Positions 56,043 to 64,000 of a stretch of DNA of 64,000 nt are shown here, in pieces. Made by a program: the position numbers and the translations under genes. Each line of letters opens with the position of its first letter. Position 1 is the first letter of the stretch. This DNA comes from Bacteriovorax sp037444575 (GTDB lineage: Bacteria > Bdellovibrionota > Bacteriovoracia > Bacteriovoracales > Bacteriovoracaceae). The notes under the pieces were generated by a model. The model was given only the letters and a program-made list of their open reading frames with translations. It made no database searches and was not told where the DNA came from. Where the stretch lies: the NCBI GenBank assembly GCA_037444575.1, contig JBBIME010000017.1:1-64000 (forward strand), written 5' to 3'.

Positions 56043-57067
56043 TCTCAAATAAAATTTTTACAAATGAATTGAGCAGAAAGCGTTGGAGAGTTTTTAAAAA
56101 GAATAGACTAGCGGTTGCATCATCTTTAATTCTAATCTTTTTTCTAATCGCAACTTTCACTTCTCCTTTTATTGCAAACAGCCGTCCACTTATCATGAGA
56201 GTGAACAATCAATTCTATTTTCCTATTGTAAAAGATTATAGCGCTGACACATTTGGCATCACTGATACATTGGAAGTAGATTATCGCCATTTGACTTTAA
56301 CTCCAGATAAAGGAGATTTTGCTCTTTGGCCTGTCATTCAATGGGATCCTTACGAGAGCAATTCGAGAGTTGAATCTTATCCATCAAAACCAACTTCAAC
56401 AAATATTTTGGGTACAGATGATAGAGGCCGCGATGTGTTCACCCGCATTCTCTATGGATTTAAATACAGTATTACTTATGCCGTAGCTGTTTGGTTTATT
56501 AGTTTAGTGATCGGGACAACTCTCGGTGGCTTCATGGGATTTTTCGGCGGAATGGTCGATTTCTTAGGCCAGAGAATTGTTGAGGTCATGAGTACTGTTC
56601 CTCAATTTTTTCTTCTCATTATTTTAGTTTCTATTTTTACTCCATCACTTTTCTTATTAATAGTGATCACATGCTTATTTTCATGGATCAACATTTCTTA
56701 TTATGTTCGCGGGGAATTCTTAAAAAATAGAAACAAAGAATTTGTTGAAGCTGCTAGATCTCTTGGAGCTTCAAACCTAAAAATTATTTTTAAGCACATT
56801 CTTCCAAACTCACTCACACCCATTATTACCTTTGCACCATTTACTATCGCCTCTTCAATTACAGGTCTAGCGGCATTGGATTACTTGGGATTTGGGTTAC
56901 AGATTCCAACTCCGAGTTGGGGAGAGCTTCTTGCTCAGGCACAAAAAAATTACACCATTGCTTGGTGGCTAGCGTTTTATCCATCGCTTGCCCTATTCTC
57001 TGTTTTAACTCTGTTGAATTTAATTTCACAGGGAGTGAGAGATGCGATGGATCCTAATATGATTTGA
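56039..57067 (+). CDS. Peptide ABC transporter permease, DppC-like
   Basis: A 342-residue permease of the OppC/DppC family. The N-terminal helix SSLILIFFLIATFTSPFIA is followed by a periplasmic loop of about 100 residues. The EAA loop FVEAARSLGASNLKIIFKHILPNSLTPII lies near residue 240 and GLQIPTPSWGELL near 290. The start overlaps the DppB-like stop as ATGA. No DppD/DppF ATPase follows within the window; the operon ends at convergent btuB. Confidence 0.93.
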   Translation: MISNKIFTNELSRKRWRVFKKNRLAVASSLILIFFLIATFTSPFIANSRPLIMRVNNQFYFPIVKDYSADTFGITDTLEVDYRHLTLTPDKGDFALWPVIQWDPYESNSRVESYPSKPTSTNILGTDDRGRDVFTRILYGFKYSITYAVAVWFISLVIGTTLGGFMGFFGGMVDFLGQRIVEVMSTVPQFFLLIILVSIFTPSLFLLIVITCLFSWINISYYVRGEFLKNRNKEFVEAARSLGASNLKIIFKHILPNSLTPIITFAPFTIASSITGLAALDYLGFGLQIPTPSWGELLAQAQKNYTIAWWLAFYPSLALFSVLTLLNLISQGVRDAMDPNMI

Positions 57068-57096
57068 ATTCGAACTTACGTCGAACTTCTGCGTCG

Positions 57097-57156
57097 TGAT
57101 AGTTTTTTTCTCGAGTCACTTACTACAGTAAGCTCCTCATCGTAAAAAACTACCAC
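57097..57156. terminator. Long stem-loop, probable bidirectional terminator between dppC-like gene and btuB
   Basis: GTGATAGTTTTTT (57097-57109) matches the complement of AAAAAACTACCAC (57144-57156) at 12 of 13 positions. Inside it CTTAC/GTAAG (57118-57122, 57128-57132) forms a second helix. The stretch sits between the two convergent stops; the T and A runs fit termination in both directions. Confidence 0.65.
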
Positions 57157-57187
57157 TCCTTGAATTTCTCGTAATCTCAAATTCAAA

Positions 57188-59032
57188 TTAGAAGTTGTAG
57201 TGCGCTCCAAGCGTGAGCGCTCTTCCGCCAGTTCCAAAACCATAAATTTCTTCATAGTTGGTGTCAAAGAGATTTTTAATTTTTAAGTAAAAATCCTGAT
57301 GATCATTTAGAACATAACGATAATTTAAACTTGAAAGAAAATATGAATCCATATTCACATTATTTCCCACATTATCGACATCAAGTCGTTTGCCCACATA
57401 AGAGAGTTCATAGTCAAAGTAATTCTTATCTTGAAAGAGATAAGAAAAAACATTTCTGGCATTGATATCAGGGCGTCTTGCTAGCTTTTGTCCCAAGTTT
57501 AAATCGTGAGTTTTTAGTAGAGTAAAAGAAAGCGTTTGATTAAATTGAGGAGTCCAATTGTAGTGGGCATTCTCTTCGAAGCCTATGATCTCGGCCTTAC
57601 CACTATTAATGTTAACAAAAGTGTTGGGTGTAAAGCTAAAGCGATTTTTTATCTTTGTATAAAATAATGTCGAAGTTGTTTTCAAGTTTTCATAAATTCT
57701 TTTTTCAAAACTTAATTCAGTGCTCTGACTTGATTCAGGTCTAAGGTTAACATTTCCATAAAGTGGATCGAATAACTGATTAATAGAGGGAGCTCGAAAT
57801 CCTGTCGAGTAGGAGAGTTTTACAAGACCAACGTCGATCTTTTTTCCTGCAGCGACTCTATAAGTAGCGTGATCTTTAAAAATTCTATTGTGATCAATTC
57901 GAAATCCAAAATTGTATATTGTCGAAGGCAACTCTAGTTGATGATACAAAAATCCACTAAAGTTTTGATTAAAATGTCTTGTCTGATCTTTTTCATGAAG
58001 CCAATCAATATTTAAGTTTTGAGTAAGCTGCTCATTAATAAAGTAAGTGTGATTTACGGCAAGAGTGTTCAATTCACCCTTGTTAAGCGAAATACTACTT
58101 TCTGGGTGTTTGGAATCCGGGATAACGTCAGTTTCTCTAAAATGAGTTGAACGATTATATAAAAACTTAGTTTCAGCATTTCCGGATGGCCAATATTTAG
58201 TAAATTGAATTTTAGAATAAAGTTCTTCTTCTTGCTGTTTATCATTAGGATCATCAGCACCGGCCCCACCTCCTTTATCGAGATCAGCTTTGCTGTGAAC
58301 ATAACGGAGATTGAGATCCATTGAATAGAATTCTGATAGATCATAACCAGCTCTCAAATCAAGAGTTGCTCTTTGGGCCCTATCTTTTTCAGCATTTGGG
58401 TTAAGCCTTTCATCCGCAACAGAGAACCCACTTGTATTCATATAATCAGCGCCAAAAGAGAGGTTCAATTTATCAAATTTCTTTTGAATGTTTGATCCGA
58501 CATTCACAGTATTGAATGTCCCATAATCAACGTAGCTTTCTCCACTTAATTTTTTGCTTCTAGCTTTTTTAGTAGTAATCACGATAACTCCGCCAATGGC
58601 ATTTGAACCATAGGCAAGTCCCTGAGAGCCTTTTAAAACTTCAATTTTATCAATATTGTTTAAACTAAGTTTTCCAATATCAAATTGGCGATTGGGATTA
58701 CTTGGATCATTCATAATAATTCCATCAATCACAACCAAAGTATGTGAAGAGTCCGTTCCTCGAAGAAATAAACTAGCACTAGATCCACTGGGCCCAGAAG
58801 TCGTGACGCTTAAATCACTTTCTTTGGAAAGAATTTCAACAAGGGAGCGCCCCTCTGACTTTTTTATGTCATCTGCCGTAATTATTTTAACGTCACTTGT
58901 TGATTTGTCAGTGCTGGATTTAATTCTGTCGGCCGTGATAATCATGACCTCATCTGCATAAAGAGAAGAATTAATTAAAAGTAAGAATGGAAAAAATTTT
59001 TGAGCAAGCTTTGCCGATACATCAAAAGACAT
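57188..59032 (-). CDS. btuB: TonB-dependent outer-membrane receptor, vitamin B12 (BtuB-like)
   Basis: A 614-residue TonB-dependent transporter, about the size of E. coli BtuB (594 mature). The signal peptide is followed by a TonB-box-like stretch (DEVMIITADRIKSS); the plug domain has LVEILSKESDLSV, RGTDSSHTLVVIDGI, and IEVLKGSQGLAYGSNAIGGV. The barrel ends LTLGAHYNF with a terminal Phe. The cobalamin riboswitch in its leader and divergent btuFCD genes identify the substrate as vitamin B12 or a relative. GAGGAGGAA stands just before the ATG. Confidence 0.92.
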   Translation of the reverse strand: MSFDVSAKLAQKFFPFLLLINSSLYADEVMIITADRIKSSTDKSTSDVKIITADDIKKSEGRSLVEILSKESDLSVTTSGPSGSSASLFLRGTDSSHTLVVIDGIIMNDPSNPNRQFDIGKLSLNNIDKIEVLKGSQGLAYGSNAIGGVIVITTKKARSKKLSGESYVDYGTFNTVNVGSNIQKKFDKLNLSFGADYMNTSGFSVADERLNPNAEKDRAQRATLDLRAGYDLSEFYSMDLNLRYVHSKADLDKGGGAGADDPNDKQQEEELYSKIQFTKYWPSGNAETKFLYNRSTHFRETDVIPDSKHPESSISLNKGELNTLAVNHTYFINEQLTQNLNIDWLHEKDQTRHFNQNFSGFLYHQLELPSTIYNFGFRIDHNRIFKDHATYRVAAGKKIDVGLVKLSYSTGFRAPSINQLFDPLYGNVNLRPESSQSTELSFEKRIYENLKTTSTLFYTKIKNRFSFTPNTFVNINSGKAEIIGFEENAHYNWTPQFNQTLSFTLLKTHDLNLGQKLARRPDINARNVFSYLFQDKNYFDYELSYVGKRLDVDNVGNNVNMDSYFLSSLNYRYVLNDHQDFYLKIKNLFDTNYEEIYGFGTGGRALTLGAHYNF

Positions 59033-59054
59033 AGTTCCTCCTCGGGATAAATTG

Positions 59055-59160
59055 AAAAATACTAGAAGGATCTGGCTTTACAGTTGCGGGACAGCGAAGG
59101 ACTTGCGCCTTTCTTCACTTCTAAGATTTCCTTAAGACTATACTTGGCAGGTTGATTCTT
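59055..59160 (-). promoter_or_regulatory. Cobalamin riboswitch upstream of btuB
   Basis: Read on the minus strand, the leader contains GCGCAAGTCC, then CGCTGTCCCGCAACTGTAAA and GCCAGATCC. These are the conserved core of the cobalamin riboswitch, including the near-invariant CCCGCAACTGT and the B12-box region. Upstream lies the AAGGAAA segment. On the same strand TCCTT (59066-59070 region) could pair with GAGGA of the btuB ribosome binding site (59034-59044), suggesting control of translation initiation by B12. The boundaries are approximate. Confidence 0.88.
59114..59144 (+). promoter_or_regulatory. Candidate promoter for btuFCD
   Basis: TATACT (59139-59144) is a good -10 with TTCACT (59114-59119) 19 bases upstream as weak -35, reading toward btuF. 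It would lie inside the DNA that encodes the riboswitch on the other strand. Confidence 0.3.
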
Positions 59161-59190
59161 TACAAGAAAATTTTTCACTTTTAGAATCGA

Positions 59191-60261
59191 ATGATGAAGA
59201 CGGCCATTAGTTTAACCATTCTTTTTCTCTCGCTCTCCCTTCAAGCTACGGTTTGTGATTTCACAAAGCCATTAAAATCTTATAGTCCTCAATACGCAAA
59301 ACATTTTTCGATTGATTATCATAAGAACTTTAAAATCATTCATGTTGATCAAGAGGAATACTTGCTTTCTGGTGCTCCACTTGATTGCAGCTCTCCTATA
59401 GTATTGATTCATACGCCAGTTAAAAAAGTGGTGATGATGTCGACAACGTATCTTCCATCTCTTGAGCTATTGAACGTTCAGAAGTCACTTGTTGCTTTTC
59501 AAGGAAAACAATACATAGTGAATAAGTCTTTTGACTTAAATTCAATTAAAGAAGTTTCTTACAAGTTTAATCCTGAAGATTTGCTATCACTAAAAGCAGA
59601 TCTAATTATGGGGTATGATGCTAATTTGTCAGGAGCAAATCAAAAGAAAACTTTTAAATCACTTAATCTTCCGGTTGTATTAAATAAAGATTTTGAAGAA
59701 ACAAATCCATTGGCTCGAGCAGAGTGGTTAATTTTTATTTCCAGTTTCTACAACCAAGAAGAGAAAGCGATAGAGATTTTTAAACAAATTACATCTGATT
59801 ATAAAAAACTAAAAAATGAAATTTCAGCTTTAAAGAAAACCAAAGTAATTGTAGGGGACATTCAAAGCGGGTTCTGGATAACTTGCGGAGGAAAAAGCGA
59901 TCTTGCTCAATTGATAACGGACGCTGGCGGAATTCTCGCTTTTTCCAGACCGAGTCCTAATACTCAAAAAGTTAGTTTAGAAGAAGTCGCCCAAAGTAAA
60001 AACATCTATGATGTTTGGTTGACTCACAATTTATGGGAATCCTCTACTGCCATGAAAAACGCTGTTGCACATGATTCCCGTTATAAATTTATTAACGCTC
60101 GTGAGGTTTATAATAATAATCTTATTATGAATAAAAGTAAGTCCTCTGATTATTGGGAGACGGCAATGCAGAGGCCAGACCTGCTTTTAAAAGATCTCTC
60201 AGCTATTTTGCATCCAGAATCTTTTAGAGGATATAATTTGCACTGGTATAGAAAACTATGA
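59191..60261 (+). CDS. btuF: Periplasmic substrate-binding protein of a B12 ABC importer (BtuF-like)
   Basis: A 356-residue class III (BtuF/FepB-type) binding protein with a signal peptide (KTAISLTILFLSLSLQA). It contains two lobe patterns: VVMMSTTYLPSLELLNV and DLIMGYDANLSGANQ in the first, KVIVGDIQSGFWITCGGKSDLAQLITDAGG in the second (split across about residues 220-250). The C-terminal lobe ends PDLLLKDLSAILHPE, common in this class. The ATG 59191 has another ATG directly after. It is the first of three overlapping genes. Confidence 0.83.
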   Translation: MMKTAISLTILFLSLSLQATVCDFTKPLKSYSPQYAKHFSIDYHKNFKIIHVDQEEYLLSGAPLDCSSPIVLIHTPVKKVVMMSTTYLPSLELLNVQKSLVAFQGKQYIVNKSFDLNSIKEVSYKFNPEDLLSLKADLIMGYDANLSGANQKKTFKSLNLPVVLNKDFEETNPLARAEWLIFISSFYNQEEKAIEIFKQITSDYKKLKNEISALKKTKVIVGDIQSGFWITCGGKSDLAQLITDAGGILAFSRPSPNTQKVSLEEVAQSKNIYDVWLTHNLWESSTAMKNAVAHDSRYKFINAREVYNNNLIMNKSKSSDYWETAMQRPDLLLKDLSAILHPESFRGYNLHWYRKL

Positions 60262-61208
60262 GATTAAAAAATATATTATTAGCATTCATGGTTATTGTTT
60301 TTTCGGCGTTTCTCTTGAGCTATGGAGAAAGCGGATTTAATTTCGACTACAGTCTTATTGAGCAATTACGTTTGCCAAAAGTGCTCGTCTGTATTTTATC
60401 TGGAGGGATTCTTGCTATTGCTGGTCTACTAATGCAAATCTTTTTTCAAAATCCACTCGCAGGTCCTGATATTTTGGGAGTGAGCTCTGGTTCATCTTTG
60501 TTTGTAGCATTTTGGATTATGATTGGATCAGGATTTCCGGAAGTTTTGATGGATTGGGGAATGAGTGTAATGTCATTTCTTGGCGCAATCACTGTCTTTC
60601 TCATATTAATATTTTTTGTTCACAAAAATATGAATCGTGTGAGTCTTATTATTGTGGGTCTTTTGATCTCTTCATTTACCTCGAGTGGAATTTCTATACT
60701 TATTGATGTGGGACAGAGCTTGCAGTTAAAAAATTATCTAATTTGGAGCATGGGAAGTTTTAGAAATGTAACAACTCCAGAAATTCCAAGATTTACTTTG
60801 CTCGCTCTTTTATCACTCGTTCCTGTTTTCTTTTTTCTTAAACCCATGAATCAGTTTCTGTTATCTGAAAATTACGCAAAAAGTATGGGCGTTAATGTAA
60901 AGAAAATGCGATTTATTTTTATTACTCTCTCTGCCTTCCAAACTTCTGTCGTGACTCTTTTTTGTGGGCCTGTCGGATTTATTGGAATCATATCTCCTCA
61001 TCTAGCGCGGCGTCTTCTTAAGCATTCACAGCTGAATGTTCTTTTACCAGCGGTGTTTTTCACGGGGGCCATACTAGCGTTAATTGCTGAATCAGTTCTC
61101 GTCTTTATTCCAACGTCTTCCATTTCAGTTAACGCCATTCTAGGCATGATTGGCGCTCCAGTGATTGTTTTTTATTTGTTTCACCAGAGAGAATGGGGGC
61201 TCGAATGA
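60258..61208 (+). CDS. btuC: B12 ABC transporter permease, FecCD family (BtuC-like)
   Basis: A 316-residue permease with the FecCD fold of ten membrane segments. Signatures: LRLPKVLVCILSGGILAIAGLLMQ at the first helices, NPLAGPDILGVSSGSSLF, GPVGFIGIISPHLARRLLKHSQ in the coupling helix, and the C-terminal IGAPVIVFYL. The start overlaps the btuF stop as ATGA. Together with BtuF and BtuD it would move B12 from periplasm to cytoplasm. Confidence 0.92.
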   Translation: MRLKNILLAFMVIVFSAFLLSYGESGFNFDYSLIEQLRLPKVLVCILSGGILAIAGLLMQIFFQNPLAGPDILGVSSGSSLFVAFWIMIGSGFPEVLMDWGMSVMSFLGAITVFLILIFFVHKNMNRVSLIIVGLLISSFTSSGISILIDVGQSLQLKNYLIWSMGSFRNVTTPEIPRFTLLALLSLVPVFFFLKPMNQFLLSENYAKSMGVNVKKMRFIFITLSAFQTSVVTLFCGPVGFIGIISPHLARRLLKHSQLNVLLPAVFFTGAILALIAESVLVFIPTSSISVNAILGMIGAPVIVFYLFHQREWGLE

Positions 61209-61933
61209 AAAAAATTTTAGAAATTGAAAATCTCTCAATCGGTTTTAAAGAAACAATATTTCAAAATATTAATGCATCAGTGAATCTTGGGTCAATGACA
61301 GCTTTAATGGGAGTGAATGGGGCTGGAAAGAGCTGCTTTTTAAAAACCATTGGACGATTGATTGATCTTCAAAAAGGCCTAATCAAAATTCATGGTAAAG
61401 ACATCAAGGATTATTCCAATTTAGAGTTTGCTGAAACGGTCTCTCTTGTTTTAACTGAGAAATTCCATGTTGATTTTTTAAGAGTTGATGAGCTCATTTC
61501 CCTTGGAAGATCACCTTATACGGGATGGAGTGGAGCCCTTAGTGAGAAAGATCACGAAGTTGTCTCTAAAGTGATCGAGCAAATTGGACTTCTTAATTTA
61601 AAAGATAAATTTTTTTCTGAATTAAGTGATGGACAAAAACAAAAGATACTCATCGCTAGAGCGCTTGCTCAAAATCCAAAGCTTCTCATTTTAGATGAAC
61701 CGACAACTTATTTAGATATTCCTTCAAAAATTGATCTCATAAAACTTCTAAAAAAAATTTCAAAAGAAAATGATGTTGCGATCATTATGAGCACTCACGA
61801 TTTAGATTTAATCGAGAATCATGTAGATCAAATTTGGTTAATGGGAGCGGATGGAAGTTTTTCAGTGGGAAGCCCAGTTGAATTGTCTTCTTCCGGGCTT
61901 ATAAAAAAGCATTTTTATTACAATGATAATTAA
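61205..61933 (+). CDS. btuD: B12 ABC transporter ATPase (BtuD-like)
   Basis: The ATG at 61205 overlaps the btuC stop (ATGA) and gives 242 residues; an upstream ATG at 61193 is possible. Walker A is GVNGAGKS (36-43), the signature is LSDGQKQKILIARALA, and Walker B is LLILDEPTTYLDI. The overall sequence is typical of FecE/BtuD ATPases. Its stop overlaps the stop of the protease gene on the other strand by 4 bases. Confidence 0.92.
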   Translation: MKKILEIENLSIGFKETIFQNINASVNLGSMTALMGVNGAGKSCFLKTIGRLIDLQKGLIKIHGKDIKDYSNLEFAETVSLVLTEKFHVDFLRVDELISLGRSPYTGWSGALSEKDHEVVSKVIEQIGLLNLKDKFFSELSDGQKQKILIARALAQNPKLLILDEPTTYLDIPSKIDLIKLLKKISKENDVAIIMSTHDLDLIENHVDQIWLMGADGSFSVGSPVELSSSGLIKKHFYYNDN

Positions 61934-63000
61934 ATTTGAGTGAGAGTAATCGTTGCTGTTTTTTCTTTGTTGTCTCTAATGTATTTTACCTTAACCACGT
62001 CGCCGATTTTATATTTGTCGATAACATTAAATAAATCGTCATAATTTTTAACTGGTGTGGAATCGATGGCCACAATGATGTCTCCGACAAAATATTCACC
62101 TAGACGATTGCGAGTAATCCCGCGAAGACCTGCTTTGCCAGATGGACCTTTTGGATCGACAAATTTTATCATGACTCCTTCGCTTAAACCAAATCGAGCA
62201 GCGTAGTAATCTTCAAGTACAGCTACTCCAAGTCCTGGTCTGATAACTTTTCCGTATTTAATTAACTGTGGAACAACAGCTTTTACAATATTAACAGGGA
62301 TGGCAAAACCAAGTCCTGCGCTGGCACTTGCTCCGGCCCCGTTAAAAATCATTGTATTGATACCAATTAATTTTCCTTGAGAATCAAGTAAAGCTCCTCC
62401 TGAATTTCCTGGATTGATAGAAGCATCAGTTTGAATCATTCCATTTATTGAAACACCACCATAGCCTTTAATACTTCTTTCAAGAGCTGAGACAGTTCCA
62501 GTTGTTAATGAGTGATCAAAACCGAGAGGGTTTCCAATTGCGAGAGTTTTTTGACCAACTTGAAGAGCTTTCGAATCTCCAGGCACTATTGGACGCAAAT
62601 CATTTGGAACTTCAGTTAATTTTAAAACAGCAATATCTTTTGTTGGATCGGCTCCAACAATTTTTGCGCGATATTGTTTTTTGTTATCTTTAAATGCGAT
62701 GATAAAAGAATCTCCACCATCGACAACATGAAAATTGGTTACGATATAACCAGCCTTATCCCAAACAAAACCAGAACCCGTTCCAGACTCAACTTCTGTT
62801 GCGTCCATGTTAAACATAGAACGCGGGGCCCTTCGCATATTGGAAACGTTTACAACCGAGTCAGCAACATTTTGAAAAATGCTAATTGAGTTGCGCTCAT
62901 TTTCAAGCAGCATTCCATTCTCGGTTTTACTTGCGGGTGCAGAATAAACACTTGTACTTAAAAAACTTGTCAATAATACAATGAGACTTAGTCGGCCCAT
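61930..63000 (-). CDS. HtrA/Deg-type periplasmic serine protease
   Basis: A trypsin-like protease with one PDZ domain that degrades or senses misfolded envelope proteins. The ATG at 63000 is preferred over 63021 because AAGGAGGAG precedes it and it gives a clean signal peptide (GRLSLIVLLTSFLSTSVYS); the product has 356 residues. The catalytic triad is visible: His in NFHVV, Asp in KDIAVLKL, and Ser in NPGNSGGALL. The C-terminal PDZ (about 260-356) has GLSEGVMIKFVDPKGPSGKAGL. With one PDZ it is DegS/HtrA-like; with RseP in this window it could form a regulated proteolysis pair. Confidence 0.93.
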   Translation of the reverse strand: MGRLSLIVLLTSFLSTSVYSAPASKTENGMLLENERNSISIFQNVADSVVNVSNMRRAPRSMFNMDATEVESGTGSGFVWDKAGYIVTNFHVVDGGDSFIIAFKDNKKQYRAKIVGADPTKDIAVLKLTEVPNDLRPIVPGDSKALQVGQKTLAIGNPLGFDHSLTTGTVSALERSIKGYGGVSINGMIQTDASINPGNSGGALLDSQGKLIGINTMIFNGAGASASAGLGFAIPVNIVKAVVPQLIKYGKVIRPGLGVAVLEDYYAARFGLSEGVMIKFVDPKGPSGKAGLRGITRNRLGEYFVGDIIVAIDSTPVKNYDDLFNVIDKYKIGDVVKVKYIRDNKEKTATITLTQI

Positions 63001-63011
63001 TGAACTCCTCC

Positions 63012-63040
63012 TTGCTACCAATACTGACTATAGATATAAT
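63012..63040 (+). promoter_or_regulatory. Promoter of psd
   Basis: TTGCTA (63012-63017) and perfect TATAAT (63035-63040) with a 17-base spacer. Start would be near 63047, with psd beginning at 63075. Confidence 0.6.
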
Positions 63041-63061
63041 CCTGATACAGAATTTGATCAA
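63033..63061 (-). promoter_or_regulatory. Promoter of the HtrA-type protease gene
   Basis: On the minus strand TTGATC (63061-63056) and TATATC (63038-63033) are 17 bases apart, reading toward the protease start at 63000. Its -10 shares four bases with the -10 of the psd promoter. Confidence 0.55.
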
Positions 63062-63074
63062 GAGGTGGAAGGTC

Positions 63075-63983
63075 ATGGAAATTCGTTTTTTTAATAGTGT
63101 AACGAAGGCCGTTGAAAGTGAAAAAGTTTACGGTGATAAAATGGTTGAATGGCTTTACCAGAGTGAATCAGGTAAGGCGCTATCTTCTGTTGTATGCAAG
63201 GCTCCATTCAGTAAACTTTACGGATCGTTTCAGGATTCTCCTCTTAGCAAAAAGAAGATAACCCCTTTTATTGCAAATTTTAACATTGCAATGGATGACT
63301 ATTTGCCTGAGGAAGGCAGAAATAGTAAATCACCTTACTCAAGTTTTAATCAATTTTTTATCCGCAGATTTAAAGAAGGCAAAAGACAGTTTGTTGCTAG
63401 CGCTCAGGAGATGCCCGCTTTCAGTGAAGCTCGCTATTTTGGTTACAGCTCTGTTCACGATGATGAAAAAGTTCCTGTAAAAGGAGTTTACCTAAAACCA
63501 AAAGCGCTACTTGCTAATCCAGCATGGGAAGAAACATTTCATGATGGGCCACTACTTTTAGCTCGACTTTGTCCTGTTGATTATCATCGCTTTCACTATC
63601 CAGACGACGGAGTGATTCTTGATGATTATCGAATCAGTGGAATGCTCCACTCTGTAAATCCACTCGCTTTAAAAGCAAAGCAAGATATTCTCATCACTAA
63701 CGAAAGACATGTCACAATTCTTGATACAAAAAATTTCGGCAAGCTTGCTTACATTGAAGTTGGCGCTGTTTGTGTTGGAAAAATTGTTCAAAGTAAACCT
63801 CTGGTTAAAGGACAAAGTTTTAAAAGGGGTGATGAAAAAGGTTACTTCCTATTTGGTGGATCAACGGTCATCGTAATCGGAGAAAAAGGGAAGTGGACTC
63901 CCGCCCAGGATATTCTCGACTACACTAAAAAAGGAATGGAAACCTACACGCATCTTGGGGTGTCTGTGGCGACACGAGCATAG
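63075..63983 (+). CDS. psd: Phosphatidylserine decarboxylase, canonical
   Basis: Makes phosphatidylethanolamine. The ATG at 63075, with AGGTGG upstream, gives 302 residues; an earlier start at 63000 would add improbable residues. The family signature LCPVDYHRFHYPDDG lies near residue 180. The self-cleavage site GGST (residues 261-264, Ser263) is present in FLFGGSTVIV, so the pyruvoyl group can form, in contrast to the psd-like gene at 12716-13375. It is divergent from the protease gene and complete in the window; 17 bases remain after its stop. Confidence 0.93.
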   Translation: MEIRFFNSVTKAVESEKVYGDKMVEWLYQSESGKALSSVVCKAPFSKLYGSFQDSPLSKKKITPFIANFNIAMDDYLPEEGRNSKSPYSSFNQFFIRRFKEGKRQFVASAQEMPAFSEARYFGYSSVHDDEKVPVKGVYLKPKALLANPAWEETFHDGPLLLARLCPVDYHRFHYPDDGVILDDYRISGMLHSVNPLALKAKQDILITNERHVTILDTKNFGKLAYIEVGAVCVGKIVQSKPLVKGQSFKRGDEKGYFLFGGSTVIVIGEKGKWTPAQDILDYTKKGMETYTHLGVSVATRA

Positions 63984-64000
63984 TTCTCAAGCTATTTTTC

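Noticed and set aside
59191..61933. Heme or siderophore importer instead of B12
   Set aside because: The fold family is shared with siderophore systems, but the cobalamin riboswitch and BtuB-like receptor favour B12. Substrate remains inferred for the ABC part.

Overview
The window is a typical AT-rich bacterial chromosome segment, densely coded on both strands, with no gene-free stretch above about 300 bases (the longest gaps, 48589-48807 and 49618-49841, are about 220 bases). No insertion sequence, prophage, integrase or CRISPR array is visible. The mix of genes suggests a Gram-negative deltaproteobacterium-like organism, most plausibly a Bdellovibrionota member of the Bacteriovorax/Peredibacter type: outer-membrane barrels, TonB-dependent receptor, phosphatidylserine pathway, many exported proteins of unknown function, and a TPR/beta-barrel operon like the myxobacterial gliding (Glt) envelope module. 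This assignment is inference from gene content; the 16S fragment is too short to place it.

Layout. 1-3489: the end of an rRNA operon (16S 3' end, tRNA-Ile, 23S, 5S, terminator), with boxA and RNA-processing stems. 3524-5905: ftsK. 6063-15887: a long translation/envelope block (rpsB, tsf, terminator, pyrH, frr, uppS, cdsA, rseP, tsaB, a psd-like gene, pssA, an outer-membrane barrel, truA). 15980-17867: tig and a small exported protein. 17904-27795 (minus strand): a membrane Fe-S oxidoreductase followed by three overlapping genes for exported unknown proteins, then hisS and valS. 27960-35424: a lipoprotein, hslO, and an AddAB-like helicase-nuclease pair. 35510-41741: an operon of one barrel, three TPR proteins and one small exported protein. 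41875-48588: a small membrane protein, gmhA, trxA, an RDD protein, polA and groESL. 48808-53322: an accessory region of small exported proteins, including a paralogous pair and a matrixin-type metalloprotease. 53381-57067: a peptide ABC importer without its ATPases. 57188-61933: a vitamin B12 uptake locus (btuB under a cobalamin riboswitch, divergent from btuFCD). 61930-63983: an HtrA-type protease divergent from a canonical phosphatidylserine decarboxylase.

How the parts connect. Lipid synthesis is well represented (cdsA, pssA, psd, uppS); the psd-like gene beside pssA lacks the serine that forms the pyruvoyl group, while the enzyme at the end of the window keeps it. Envelope quality control is represented by rseP, HtrA and trigger factor. 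B12 transport across both membranes is encoded in one locus and appears to be feedback-controlled by RNA. The least explained pieces are the Glt-like operon, the three-gene exported cluster at 21931-25814, and the small secreted proteins at 48808-53322.
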